64,000 nt of DNA from JBBIWA01 sp037439425 (GCA_037439425.1 JBBIWA010000016.1:25385-89384), one strand, 5' to 3'. Shown: positions 18,657 to 28,901, numbered from the stretch's first letter. Notes: a model not told the origin generated them from the letters alone. Translations and numbers: made by a program.

Positions 18657-18945
18657 TGGCACAGCTATGTGCAGGACGATTGGCAGTTGACGCCAAAGCT
18701 GACGCTCAAGCTGGGGCTGCGTTATGAGCCTCAATACCGCGCCGAGCGAGGCATTTGATCGGATCGCAAAGCAGTTCCGTTTTGGCAGCGATCACGACAA
18801 CTTCGCCCCGCGTCTCGGCTTCGCCTGGTCGGTCATGCCGCAGACGGTGATGCGTGGCGGATACGGCATCTACTACAACGCGATTGAGCTGGCCTTTATT
18901 GGTCTGACCCGCTTCAATCCGCCGCGGAAGTGGCTCGGAGAGTGA
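18657..18945 (+). pseudogene. TonB-dependent receptor fragment
   Basis: Two adjacent frames encode pieces of an outer-membrane TonB-dependent receptor of the acidobacterial type. From 18657 the text reads WHSYVQDDWQLTPKLT and then LKLGLRYEPQ, ending at a TGA at 18756. From about 18760 the next frame continues FRFGSDHDNFAPRLGFAW, then MRGGYGIYYN. One frameshift separates them, and the gene is truncated on both sides. The hallmark YVQDDW...LRYEP and APRLGFAW motifs make the identity clear. It is a decayed internal piece with no function expected. Confidence 0.75.
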
Positions 18946-19249
18946 AAACCACTCTCCAAGGCCGTGGCCTTTGTTCCAAGGTGAGTGGGCTTCGATATAG
19001 CTTGCGGTCAGGAGCGACCCATCAATCACTGCTCATAGGCTGCTCCCAAGGGAGCAGCAACAACGTACAACGCTGCCTACAGAGGAGGCTCATAGTTTCG
19101 TCGAAGCGCCCGCTTTATGAGCATCCGGTGAAGGTAGCAGTGTGCTCGAAGCGCGACGGCCGCATTTTTGTGTGCCGGCTTACAGGTCTTTTGACCGTGA
19201 GTGTGCTAAAATTCGTTGTGGTTTCGACCTAATAGGAGGCTCGTCAAAT

Positions 19250-21328
19250 ATGATGCACTACGTGAGGATTAGTAAAAAGATTATCTGGTGTGTGGTTCTG
19301 CTGTTGCTAACAACTCCAGTCTTTGGCCAATCGCGCTTGAATGTAGTAGCCTGGTCGGGACGGCTTGAGCCAGCGCAGGTCAAACCCGGTGAGCGTGCGA
19401 AACTGCTGCTGACGGCCAAAGTGGAGCCGGGATGGTATATCTACGGGCTGACGCAGCCGCCAGGTGGGCCACGAGCGACGCGCCTGGCAGTTGAAGAAAA
19501 CGGCGTCTTTGCGCTCGCTGGGCAGCCCCAGCAACCGCAACCGAAGATCAAGTTCGATCCCAATTTCCAGATTGAGGTGCACACCCTTTCTGGTGAAGTG
19601 ACTTTCACCGTGCCAGTGAAAACTGCTCCTGATGCGGCGCCCGGACCACAGAAGTTAACTGCCAACGCGACGTTTCAAGTGTGTGATGACGTCCGCTGCC
19701 TGCCACCGAAGACCGTGCCGATAGAAGTCGAAGCCACGATCATTGCAGCGGTGACTAGAGGCGAAAGCAAAACCAACCAGGTCGAATCCGTGACGAAGCA
19801 GACTGAGGCACAGGTTCCGCCAGCATCTCAAGCTTCTCCCGCTGCCGAGGCTACCCCATCACCGGGCGCAAGGCCAGCCACAGCAAGCGGGGCCAGTATT
19901 GACGGCAGCAGCAGTCAAGCAGAGGCTTCCACCACGTTGAGTTTGCCACAGGGTAATTCAACCTCTGCGGCAGCAGAGCAGTCTGTGCTCAGATGGAAAT
20001 CGAGCGGGTTGCTTGGTTATATCTGGTTCGCTGCCGGATTTGGTTTTCTCGCTTTGCTGACGCCCTGCGTCTTCCCGATGATCCCGATCACAGTTTCGTT
20101 CTTCACCAAAAGCAAACAGCAATCACATGGAGCAGCAGTCAAACAGGCAGTGGTCTATTGTCTGGGGATTATCCTGACCTTCACCGGGTTAGGGCTCGCG
20201 CTCACCTTGATTATGGGGCCTGGCGGGATCACCAGACTCGCAGCCAGTCCGTGGATGAATCTCTTCCTGATGGTGTTGTTTGTCGTCTTTGCGCTGAATC
20301 TGTTCGGGATGTTTGAGATTCGTCTCCCTTCAGCTTGGCTGTCCAAGCTCGATGCGCGTTCTCAGAACGGGACGCTGGCGGCGACGCTGCTGATGGGGTT
20401 GACCTTTACGCTGACTTCCTTCACCTGCACAGCAGCTTTCGTGGGCACAGTGTTAGTGGCAGCGACGCGAGGCGAATGGTTCTGGGCGACGATGGGGATG
20501 CTAGCTTTCTCGACGGCCTTTGCTTCACCGTTCTTTTTGCTGGCGCTCTTTCCGCAATGGTTGCATTCACTGCCCAAATCAGGCAGCTGGCTCAACAGCG
20601 TTAAGGTCGTGATGGGCTTTCTCATACTTGCAGCAGCCTTCAAGTTCCTGAGCAATGTGGACCTGGTTTGGGAGTGGAACCTAGTCTCGCGCAATTTAGT
20701 GCTGGCGGCCTGGATTGCGATTGCGCTGGTCACGGCGATTTACTTGCTTGGCAAGTTCCAACTGCCGTACGACAGCCCGGTCGAACGATTGGGCGTGCTG
20801 CGCATGCTGGCGAGCCTCTTCTTCCTGAGCCTCGCCTTTTACCTCTTGTCTGGACTCTTCGGCGCACGGCTGGGAGAGTTGGAGGCTTTCCTCCCATCAG
20901 CTCAAACTACTGCTCAGGAGACGGTCGCGACCAGGCAGTTAGGTGAAGAATGGTTGGAGGATTATGAGCAGGCAATACAGCAAGCGCGCGTGGCGAACAA
21001 ACCACTCTTCATCAACTTCACTGGTATCACCTGCACCAATTGCCGCTGGATGGAGAAAAACATGTTTACCGATCCGCAGGTGAAGAAAGAATTGGAGCAG
21101 TTCGCGCTGGCGAAGCTTTTTACTGATCGCCAGAGGCCAGAAGACGAGCGCAACCGCAAGCTGCAAGAGGAAAACTTCGGCACCGTAGCTTTGCCGCTGT
21201 ACGTGATCATGGGATCAGATGGCAAGGAGTTGGCGAAATTTGAAGGATTGACGCGCGATCGAGCGCAGTTCATCAGCTTCCTGCAAGCGGGCCTCAACCG
21301 CTTCCATCAGCTTGCCGCGTTGCGATAA
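19250..21328 (+). CDS. dsbD: thiol:disulfide interchange protein DsbD
   Basis: This 692-residue protein carries electrons from cytoplasmic thioredoxin to periplasmic or exported thiol proteins. A signal peptide (about 1-25) precedes the N-terminal immunoglobulin-like domain with the redox pair CDDVRC. A low-complexity Ala/Ser/Pro linker leads to a membrane core of about eight helices with LTPCVFPM and SFTCTAAF, the two cysteines that relay electrons through the bilayer. The C-terminal thioredoxin domain has CTNC in FTGITCTNCRWME. Start ATG 19250 has AGGAGG ten bases upstream; the open frame extends further but without family similarity. All three redox pairs are present, so it should be active. 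It appears monocistronic. Confidence 0.93.
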   Translation: MMHYVRISKKIIWCVVLLLLTTPVFGQSRLNVVAWSGRLEPAQVKPGERAKLLLTAKVEPGWYIYGLTQPPGGPRATRLAVEENGVFALAGQPQQPQPKIKFDPNFQIEVHTLSGEVTFTVPVKTAPDAAPGPQKLTANATFQVCDDVRCLPPKTVPIEVEATIIAAVTRGESKTNQVESVTKQTEAQVPPASQASPAAEATPSPGARPATASGASIDGSSSQAEASTTLSLPQGNSTSAAAEQSVLRWKSSGLLGYIWFAAGFGFLALLTPCVFPMIPITVSFFTKSKQQSHGAAVKQAVVYCLGIILTFTGLGLALTLIMGPGGITRLAASPWMNLFLMVLFVVFALNLFGMFEIRLPSAWLSKLDARSQNGTLAATLLMGLTFTLTSFTCTAAFVGTVLVAATRGEWFWATMGMLAFSTAFASPFFLLALFPQWLHSLPKSGSWLNSVKVVMGFLILAAAFKFLSNVDLVWEWNLVSRNLVLAAWIAIALVTAIYLLGKFQLPYDSPVERLGVLRMLASLFFLSLAFYLLSGLFGARLGELEAFLPSAQTTAQETVATRQLGEEWLEDYEQAIQQARVANKPLFINFTGITCTNCRWMEKNMFTDPQVKKELEQFALAKLFTDRQRPEDERNRKLQEENFGTVALPLYVIMGSDGKELAKFEGLTRDRAQFISFLQAGLNRFHQLAALR

Positions 21329-21419
21329 ACGGATGATCTAGGCGCGCCAGTTAACAAAGAACGAAGCAGGTGGAGTCTCACGCCAGTGGCGACAGCGAGC
21401 TAACAAAGCATTGAAGATG

Positions 21420-21567
21420 CCACAAGACTTGTCTTGTGGAGTCTCACGCTGGTGGCTACGGTAGCCGACAACGTGAATCACCACGAGGCAAGCTCGTGGC
21501 ATCGCTACTCAGGCGCGCGCCGGAGGTAGCCGACAACGTGAATCACCACGAGGCAAGCTCGTGGCAT
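21420..21567. repeat. hairpin-forming repeats downstream of dsbD
   Basis: Three hairpins of one design lie here: CCACAAG/CTTGTGG at 21420-21439, and CCACGAG/CTCGTGG at 21481-21499 and again at 21546-21564. The last two sit in a direct repeat of about 42 bases beginning GTAGCCGACAACGTGAATC. The final one is followed by a short T-run (CATTTTTAG), so it could terminate transcription. GGAGTCTCACG words at about 21372 and 21439 recur near 42120 and 42181, marking a dispersed family. Confidence 0.55.
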
Positions 21568-21929
21568 TTTTAGTTGCTGCCAGTGAAAAGATTTGGGTAA
21601 TGACAAGGCTTTGACCACCACCACGACCAAAGGGGAACACCTCCCTTTGGAAACCCCACTCCGAGGGGGCTTCGTGTCCCTTCAGCCCCCCTAACAAGGA
21701 AGCGCATTCCTCCACAGCCAAAGGCTGTGGCTTCCTGCGCAGGTTGGTGAGCAGTAGCCAGTGGTCAGCTCGCACCTCTTCGTTCAACCGCAAACCGCTA
21801 TAGTACTGCCCGCAGTAAGTTGAAAATATCAAAGATGCTATCGCCTCGCTTCTGCGGCGTCCCTGGCTCGTAGTTGTAGATGAAACCTCTCAGTCAATCA
21901 GCATCCCGTCCCCACATCCACCTGCGCCG

Positions 21930-22175
21930 TGTCTTCTTCTTTCCTGCTCCTTTACTCCTGCGGTGCGGTCAGACCCGGAGCGCATAATCTCGTAATAAGA
22001 GCGAGACAGCCTGTGATGCCTGCTGTTGTTGCGCGTGGGTTTGCCTCTTCTCCTGCAGTTTGTTGAGAAAGTGAGGCAGACTCTCTCTTTGGGCATGAGG
22101 AAAGTTATACCTCCGGCAAAAATCGAGATCGTAGCGCAGCCATTTTAGATAAGTGCCGTGCTGAGGCTGCGGGAA
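21930..22175 (-). pseudogene. tyrosine recombinase N-terminal fragment
   Basis: The minus strand encodes TYLKWLRYDLDFCRRYNF followed by SLPHFLNKLQEKRQ and a QAVSL stretch, typical of the SAM-like N-terminal DNA-binding domain of integrase/XerD-type recombinases. Near 22000 a one-base shift moves the continuation (YYEIMRSG) to another frame. The catalytic C-terminal domain is absent. The remnant lies 0.5 kb before a decayed G+C-rich defence cassette and probably marks the mobile element that brought it. Confidence 0.55.
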
Positions 22176-22308
22176 CGCTCCGGTCCCGCAGACAAGTTTC
22201 AAATTGTGTCGGTAAGACAGGTGGAATATTAAGCATAAGCGGCTCTCCAGAAGCTGCATATCATCCCGAAATGGGATGATGAACAGAAAGATGAAAATAG
22301 GGTGGCAG

Positions 22309-22377
22309 AAAGAGATTGTTAGGAATTATGTGCAGGCCTATAAAAAGAGATTGTTAGGAATTATGTGCAGGCCTATA
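22309..22377. repeat. tandem 35-base direct repeat
   Basis: Two near-identical copies of a unit beginning AAAGAGATTGTTAGGAATTA and ending GTGCAGGCCTATA stand head to tail with a 35-base period. A short palindrome (TCATCCC...GGGATGA) lies at 22261-22279, and a related inverted copy occurs near 22570. The cluster is next to the integrase remnant and may be an old element end. Confidence 0.5.
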
Positions 22378-22680
22378 ATAAGGCCCGCCCCTCGACAGTT
22401 TGATGGAAGCAGGGACTGGCAGCGCTAGACGCTTGATAATGACCTACTTCTCATGCTCGCTACATCGCCATTGACCGAGGAAAGCATCCCTAGAGCCGAG
22501 GCGATACTATTAGGTCAGGGCAAAGGCGAGCCTCTACAAACAAGACCTGTAGAGACGCTGAAAAGCTCTCCATTTCGGGATGATCAGCAGAAACTGTAGA
22601 ATCACTTGTTAGGTACGCTGGAGACTCGGGCCTTCCTCCGATGAAGAAGGCTGTCCACTGGAAACTACGCAACGGCAGGC

Positions 22681-25340
22681 ATGGCTGAGAATCGCCTTTC
22701 AATGCAGATCGGACGGCAGATCTCCCTGCCGGGTCACTTCGACGTGCCGGTCCTGCTCGAGGACGTCAGGGCGCTCGGTGAAGACGGCTCTGCCGGTTAC
22801 GAGTGCCGCGTCCGGCTGCCCGACGGTACTCTCGAGGAGGCGGTCATCTCGCCCGCAGAAGCGGCGACACTCTTCGGCACGGACCGGGAAACGCCCACAG
22901 CGATCAAACCCGCAGACGCGGAACGGCTCCGCCTGTTGCTCGAGTCCGCCCGGATTCGCCTGGCCTACGCCTACGACCGCCAGTTCGCCGTAAGCCTCTC
23001 CGGCATCCGCACGCTGCCTCACCAGATCGAGGCCGTCTACCAGGCCATGCTGCCCCAGCCCCGCCTGCGCTTCCTGCTCGCCGACGACCCCGGGGCGGGT
23101 AAGACCATCATGGCCGGCCTGCTCATCAAAGAACTGAAACTGCGGGAAGCCATCGAACGGGTCCTCATCCTCTGCCCCGCTCCGCTCACGATTCAGTGGC
23201 AAGACGAAATGCTCCGGTGGTTCGGCGAATCCTTCGACATCATCTTCTCTGCGGTCGACCAGCAGCAGCTTACGAACCCGTGGCAGCGCTCCTCGCAGGT
23301 GATCGCCTCCATCGACTACGCCAAGCAGGACGATGTCCGCGAGCGCGTGTGGCAGCAGCGCTGGGACCTCGTCGTGGTCGACGAGGCCCACAAGTGTTCG
23401 GCTTACACCAAGGCGCATTCCGGACGGAGCGACGAGGTGGCAGAAACAAAGCGCTACCAGGTAGCTAAGCGGCTCTCGGAAGCGGCCGATCACGTGCTGC
23501 TGCTCACCGCTACCCCACATCACGGAGACGAGGACCGCTTCTCCCATTTCCTCCGGCTGATCGATCCCGACCTCTTCCCCGAGCCGCACCGCCTGCGCCA
23601 GGAGGCGGCATCGGTCCGCAGGGATGTTCTGCGGCTTGGGAAAAGCTCACCGTGGTGCTTGCGTCGCCTGAAGGAGGACCTGCGCGACCTCAGCGGCAAG
23701 CGCCTGTTTCCCGATCGCCACGCTAGGACTGTCACCTTCCGCCTCAACAGCGAAGAATACGCTCTCTACAAATCGGTGACGGCTTATATCAACGAATTCA
23801 TCCCCCAGCAGACGGGGCAGCGGCGGTCGTCCGCCGCGCTCACCCGCACCGTCCTCCAGCGACGCCTGGTAAGTTCGACCTGCGCCATTCACGAGTCGCT
23901 GAAGCGGCGCCTCAAGAAGCAGCAGGACCTGCTCGACGAGCTGGAAAGACTTCCCTCGGCCCAGCGGGCCAAGCGGCTTGCAGCCCTTCGAGGACGCCTG
24001 CCCGACGCCGAACAGGAAGACGACGATCTCGACGAGGCGGTCCGCGATCAGTTGGTGGATGAGTACACCGCGGCGTGGGGCCCTGAACAGCTTCGTCGCG
24101 AAATTTCTGCCCTTACCGATCTGGTCGAACAGGCGCGCAGGGTGCGGGAATTGGCCAGCGACTCCAAGCTGGCCGCTCTGAAGAAGTGTCTCGGGGAGGC
24201 GCAGTTTGCCGAGCTGCGTGACGGCCGCGGGAAGTTGCTGATCTTCACCGAACATCGCGACACGCTGGGTTACGTGCTTGAGCACCTTGAGCGCTGGGGC
24301 TTCAGCACGTGCCAGATCCACGGCGGTATGAATCCGCACGAGCGCAAGCGGGCGCAGGAGCAATTCCGTACCACCGCGCAGGTGTGTGTGGCAACGGAGG
24401 CGGCGGGCGAAGGCATCAACCTCCAGTTCTGCCACCTCATGATCAACTACGACATGCCGTGGAACCCCACGCGCCTGGAGCAGCGCTTGGGGCGCATCCA
24501 CCGCATCGGCCAATATCGAGACGTCCATGTCTTCAACTTCGTGGCCACGGAGTCCGAGGACGGGGAACCAGTCGTCGAGGGTTGCATCCTGCATCGTCTG
24601 CTCGAAAAGCTCGAGGCGATGAACGAGGCCCTGGAAGGGCCGAGTCTTCGACGTTATCGGCGAGGTCCTGTCGCTGAACGATGTCAACCTCCCCGACATG
24701 CTGCGGGAGGCGGCCTACGATCCACGTCGGCTCGACGAATACTTGGACCAGATCGATCGCATCGATCTAAACAAGTTGAGGGCATACGAGGATGCCACGG
24801 GGACTGCGTTGGCGAGGAGTCATGTTGATTTCACGGGCTTTCTGCGCCGCAACCTGGAAGTCGAGGAGAAGCGGCTGATGCCCCGCTACGTGGAGGCGCA
24901 GTTCATCGCAGCGGCAAAGGAAATCGGGCTGCGCATCGAGCCCAGGGCGGACGGCCTGTGGCGCGTCGAGCACGTGCTGGCCGACCTGCGCACGGATCGG
25001 CTGCGGGCGGTTCAGCGCCTGGGAAAGCCCGAACCGTCGTATCGCAAGCTCACCTTCCACAAAGAGCATTTAGAACAAGACGCGCACCTCGATGCGGTGC
25101 TGATGGGACCAGGTCACCCACTGTATGCGGCAGTCGACGAGAAGCTGAACGAGAAGCTGGCGCCCCTTCAGGGAGGAGTCGGGTTCTACCTAGCGCCGAT
25201 GGCGACTGAGCCATACCGCCTCCACTTCTTCGAGATCTCCATCCGCGGAAAGGACTCCAGAGGGAACGACGTTCCGCTCCATGGCGAGCTCGTGGCGGTC
25301 CGCGAGCAGTGCGGACAGTTCGAAATCGTCCCGAGCTGGA
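22681..25340 (+). pseudogene. SNF2-family helicase, frameshifted and truncated (defence cassette)
   Basis: The reading frame encodes a SNF2/DEAH helicase: Walker A DDPGAGKTIMAGLLIKEL, DEAH box VVDEAHKCSAYT, motif III LLTATPHHGDED and motif VI RLEQRLGRIHRIGQ. After LEAMNEALEG (about 24637) a one-base insertion at a GGG run breaks the frame. The true continuation, GRVFDVIGEVLSLNDVNLPD, proceeds in another frame to about 25335, where it joins methylase-derived sequence. The gene therefore has a frameshift and has lost its C-terminus. G+C content is well above that of neighbouring genes, which points to horizontal origin. Related helicases partner DUF1156 methylases and DUF499 ATPases in Hma-like anti-phage cassettes. 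A sequencing error could explain the first shift but not the fusion to a methylase tail. Confidence 0.72.
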
Positions 25341-26586
25341 GAAGATCGTCCGCGAGCGCGTGGACTCCCTCTGGAAGATGGGGATTGCGGGCGCGGACCT
25401 GGTAATCGCTGCCGTAGGGGCGGGCCTGCGCGCCTACACGCGTTTTGCCCGCGTGGAGTACGCCAACGGCGAGGAAGTCCCCGCCGAGAGGTTCCTCGCC
25501 GAGGTGGAGGGCGTTGTCTTGGAGACGCTCCTAGAGAAGATCTTCGGGATGCCGGGGAGCGGTGTCGCCGCCGTGGACGGGCCGAGTCGGTTCTACGTGC
25601 TTTGGCGCTACGCCTACAAAGCGGCCAAGATGGAAGCCGGCGAGGCCATCGTCTTCACCTACGGGCAGCACGTGGAGCTTGACGGTCAGAAAGGCCTCTC
25701 CACAGGACGGCGCGCCCTGGTGGAGAAGAAGAAAGGCAAGTACCGACTGCGGGACTTTACGGAGCGGGGCAAGGACGAGAAACCGGGCCTGCCGGAGGAC
25801 GGCGGTGCGCCAGCCCCGCTGATTGACGTGCTGCACCGGATCCTGTGGCTCGTGGAGAACCAACCCCGTGCGCTTAACAAGTTCCTCGACGAGGCCCGGC
25901 CCGACCGGGAACGGCTGCGCCTGGTTGCCCAGGCCTTGGCCGGAAAAGCGCTCTCCGGCAGGAATGGCGACGACCGCGCCGTGATCACCACCGCTGCCGA
26001 GCAGGCGGCTTTGAAAAAGCTGCTCGCCAACTGGCGGGCGCTCATCGACCAGCGGCTCGCAGCGGATGAAGGCACGCTCTTCGACTACACAAGCAAGAAA
26101 GCCGGAGGCGAATCAATGAGCACACGCACCCTTCGCCCTTGGACCGACCTCGTGAAGTTGCACCCCGACGTAGAGACGGGCGCGCTCACAGAGGTCGTTT
26201 TCGCGATTGACCTGGGAGCAATTGCTGCGGGGGACCCCAACGTGCCGGTGGTGAACCGCGACCCCGAAGCCTTTTTCCGCGCCACCTATCTGACAGCGGA
26301 CCTGCGCCGACTTCTCGAAGAGGTTCTGGCCTCGCTTGCTGGCAAGCGAGGCTACAACCGCGTCCTCAAGCTCCGCACGCCGTTTGGCGGTGGTAAGTCG
26401 CATACGCTGGCATCACTTCTCCACGCCGCCCGCCATCCCGAGGCGCTTGACCACGTCCCTGAGGCAACAGGATTCGCGCGGCCCAAGAACGTCGCGGTCG
26501 CGGTCTTCGACGGCGAGAAGTTCGACGCCCGCAACAGCAAGGAACTCGAAGGCGGATACACCGTATGCTTTCGACGAGAATTTTGA
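25336..26586 (+). pseudogene. DUF1156 methylase tail joined to DUF499 ATPase head
   Basis: An open frame from about 25336 begins inside a DUF1156 adenine-methylase C-terminus (RPELEKIVRERVDSL, then GADLVIAAVGAGLRAYTRF). Its catalytic N-terminal part is missing. At 26116 an internal ATG with GGAGG seven bases before it starts a DUF499 ATPase (STRTLRPWTDLVKLHPDVE, then RTPFGGGKSHTLASLLHAA with a Walker A). That gene stops at 26586, shortly after FDGEKFDARN, so most of it is lost. The two proteins are normally separate members of a helicase-methylase-ATPase anti-phage cassette. The lack of a stop between them here may be natural overlap plus a frameshift. No function is expected. Confidence 0.68.
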
Positions 26587-26748
26587 AATTATCTCAAAGT
26601 CTGCTGACAAGCTCCGAGCGGCAGCTTATGAGGCTTTAGAAGAAGAAGCCATTCTCGTTGTCGTATACAAAGCTTATCACTCAGAGTGAGAACACGCCTA
26701 ACAGTGGGATCGAGCCGACTCGCTATCGCTCGCAGCTCATCTCCGCCG
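26587..26748. other. junction after the decayed defence cassette
   Basis: After the truncated DUF499 frame, a different frame stays open and encodes FENFEIISKSADKLRAAAYE, ending at an in-frame TGA near 26689. This looks like the C-terminal tail of an unidentified gene joined at the deletion point. No family is recognised. Confidence 0.35.
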
Positions 26749-27876
26749 TTAGCCCCTTCGCCTCATTGCCACCGCTTGATTCTTGCCTTTCTTCTTGGCC
26801 TGATAGAGTGCGGTATCAGCGCGTTTGATCACATCCTCGACCGTATCGCCGAGGGCGAATTCCGTGACCCCTGCGCTGAGAGTGAAGGAGAGCTCCTGTC
26901 TGAGGTGGCCGATTTGATACTCATAGCGGGTGTTGGCCACCTCCTTCAAAGAAGCGGTGATGCGTGGCAGCGAGTGTTCCAGCTTCGAGCCGAGATGAAT
27001 TAAGACGAACTCTTCGCCCCCATAACGGGCGAGGAAGTCGCTGGAGCGGGCCAGCTCATTCAATTTGACGGCTGCGGAAACGATCACCCGATCCCCGATC
27101 TGGTGGCCGTGTGTGTCGTTAATCTGCTTGAAATTGTCAATGTCGAAGAGCGCCAGCACGAAGGGCGAAGAGGCGCTGACGAGGTGGGCAATCTTTTGAT
27201 CGAAGCTGGCACGATTGTAAATTCCCGTCAACCCATCCAACTGTGCTTTTTGCTCGGCCTGTTCAAGCTGCGCCTGGAGCGTGGAGACGCGCTCTGACAG
27301 CGTCGCTAATTGCGCTGCATCGCGGTTACGCTTCTCGGCGATGGTCTTTTTGATTTGGGACAGCTCGCGCAGGAGACGAGCCTTCAGCTCGCTGATGTCG
27401 TCGAGATCGCAGAAAAGCTCCATCCTTTCGTTGCTCGCCGTGAGCGCAGCATTGAACGCTTCGTTGTCTTTGGCCAGCGTGTGGAAAGCATTGAGCAGTA
27501 GATTGATCACATCTCGCAGGTCCTGTTCCCGATGCTCCAGATGCCTCTCCCAGTGGCTAAAGAACTCTTCACTGCTTTTCAGACAACGGTCCCGCAGCAG
27601 CTCCAACTGGAAAGCATCTGTCTGTTGCGCAGCGCGGGCCATATATTGATCCAGCTCCGTGCAGTAGCTCTCGCTCTGCTGTCGCGCGGCTACCCTGGCG
27701 ATGAACTTGAGCAGACTGAGCAGGTCCGTGACAAAGACTAGCAGCGTTTCATATTCAGGGGATCTAGGGATGGCCGCGTGGGCGGTTTCTGAAGGAGAGT
27801 TGTTGAGCGCCTCTTTTCTCACTTTCTCTAGACACGTGGGGTCAGTAGCACGAGCGGTGAGGGAGTACATTTTCAT
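26749..27876 (-). CDS. GGDEF diguanylate cyclase (active-type signature)
   Basis: This 375-residue protein has an N-terminal helical region of about 200 residues, rich in Glu and Leu and probably coiled-coil, without membrane segments. It is followed by a GGDEF domain (DGLTGIYNRASFDQKI, FDIDNFKQINDTHGHQIGD, RYGGEEF at 286-290). The GGEEF signature and the metal-binding aspartates are intact, so it should make c-di-GMP in the cytoplasm. No RxxD inhibitory site is evident. Its ATG overlaps the stop of the upstream GGDEF gene by four bases (ATGA), which implies translational coupling and a shared sensory task. Confidence 0.88.
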   Translation of the reverse strand: MKMYSLTARATDPTCLEKVRKEALNNSPSETAHAAIPRSPEYETLLVFVTDLLSLLKFIARVAARQQSESYCTELDQYMARAAQQTDAFQLELLRDRCLKSSEEFFSHWERHLEHREQDLRDVINLLLNAFHTLAKDNEAFNAALTASNERMELFCDLDDISELKARLLRELSQIKKTIAEKRNRDAAQLATLSERVSTLQAQLEQAEQKAQLDGLTGIYNRASFDQKIAHLVSASSPFVLALFDIDNFKQINDTHGHQIGDRVIVSAAVKLNELARSSDFLARYGGEEFVLIHLGSKLEHSLPRITASLKEVANTRYEYQIGHLRQELSFTLSAGVTEFALGDTVEDVIKRADTALYQAKKKGKNQAVAMRRRG

Positions 27877-28901
27877 CCTTTATGGTGAAGGATCAGCGCG
27901 GGCTTTAATGCCAGCACCCGATTCTTCCCCTGAGCTTTGGCTTGTTGCAGTGCAGAATGGGCGCGCGCCAGGATCGCTTCGACTGTGTCCCCAGGAGCAA
28001 ATTCGGTCAGGCCAGCGCTGAGTGAAAAGGTAAGCTGTTGTTTGCCCCCATAGCGCTGATACTCGAAGGTAGTGGTCTGGATTTCCTTGATGAACTTGGA
28101 AAATCGCGGCAGCGAATAATCCACTTTCGAGCCAATGTGCATCACGGCAAACTGATCACTATCATAGCGGGCAATATAATCATTGGCACGGACGACTTCG
28201 TGCAATTTGGTCGCCGTCGTAATCAGTACCCGCTGGCCGACTTGCTCGCCGTGCTGGGCCGTAAGCTGGCGAAAGTCATCAATGTCAAACAGCGCCAGGA
28301 CGAAGTTGACCGCGTGCGTGACCATCTTTTCAATCTTTTTATCGAAGCTGGCGCGGCTGTAGACGTTGGTCAACTCGTCAATTAGGGGGGCAGCTGTCTC
28401 TGGCTCTGCCCCGGGAGCGACTTTTCGCTCCGGGAGCGCAACCAGTTGAGCGGTATCGCGGTTCTGTTTCTCCGCAATGGCGCGCTCGATTTGGGTTAAC
28501 TCCTCAGCGATGCACTTTCTCAACTCCTGGAGGTCATTCAGCTCGCAGTAGCTGCGCAAACGACCACTGCTGGTTGAAAGTTTATTGTGGAAGAGCCGGT
28601 TATCCTGCACCAAGGTGTGCACCGTCTCCATCAGCAGGTCAACCAAGTGGCTGTATTCTTGCTCGCGCTGGGTGACTTCCTGCTGCCATTGCTGCAGCAG
28701 CGCTGCTCCGGCTTTGAGACACTGCTGCCAGATGTGGGCAGAGTCGAAAGTCTGCTCTCCGCTGCCCAGCGTGGCGGTATACTGATCAAGCTGCTGGCGG
28801 AACTCTGCACCCGATTTGTCTGCGGGGAGAATCGCTCTGAGGAAATCCACAAGATCGGCCACAAGCTGGGCAGGGATCAGGGTCTGTGATTCTGCTACCA
28901 T
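27873..28901 (-). CDS. degenerate GGDEF protein
   Basis: This 342-residue paralogue of the next gene has the same build: N-terminal helical region, then a GGDEF fold (DELTNVYSRASFDKKI, FDIDDFRQLTAQHGEQVGQ). The signature loop reads DSDQF (about 247-251) in place of GGDEF: both glycines are lost and the second acidic residue is Gln. Cyclase activity is therefore unlikely. It may bind GTP or c-di-GMP, or act as a dimer partner or regulator of the intact cyclase with which it is co-translated. ATG 28901 is chosen over a TTG at 28919; neither has a strong ribosome site. Confidence 0.82.
   Translation of the reverse strand: MVAESQTLIPAQLVADLVDFLRAILPADKSGAEFRQQLDQYTATLGSGEQTFDSAHIWQQCLKAGAALLQQWQQEVTQREQEYSHLVDLLMETVHTLVQDNRLFHNKLSTSSGRLRSYCELNDLQELRKCIAEELTQIERAIAEKQNRDTAQLVALPERKVAPGAEPETAAPLIDELTNVYSRASFDKKIEKMVTHAVNFVLALFDIDDFRQLTAQHGEQVGQRVLITTATKLHEVVRANDYIARYDSDQFAVMHIGSKVDYSLPRFSKFIKEIQTTTFEYQRYGGKQQLTFSLSAGLTEFAPGDTVEAILARAHSALQQAKAQGKNRVLALKPALILHHKG

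Noticed and set aside
19191..19212. TTGACC...TAAAAT promoter before dsbD
   Set aside because: The gap between the boxes is only 10 bases, far from the 16-18 needed.
21420..21567. Possible CRISPR array
   Set aside because: Only two long copies and one variant, with unequal spacing and hairpins; no regular spacers or cas genes.
22699..24699. Long minus-strand frames opposite the helicase
   Set aside because: High G+C removes stops on the opposite strand; the plus strand has all helicase motifs.
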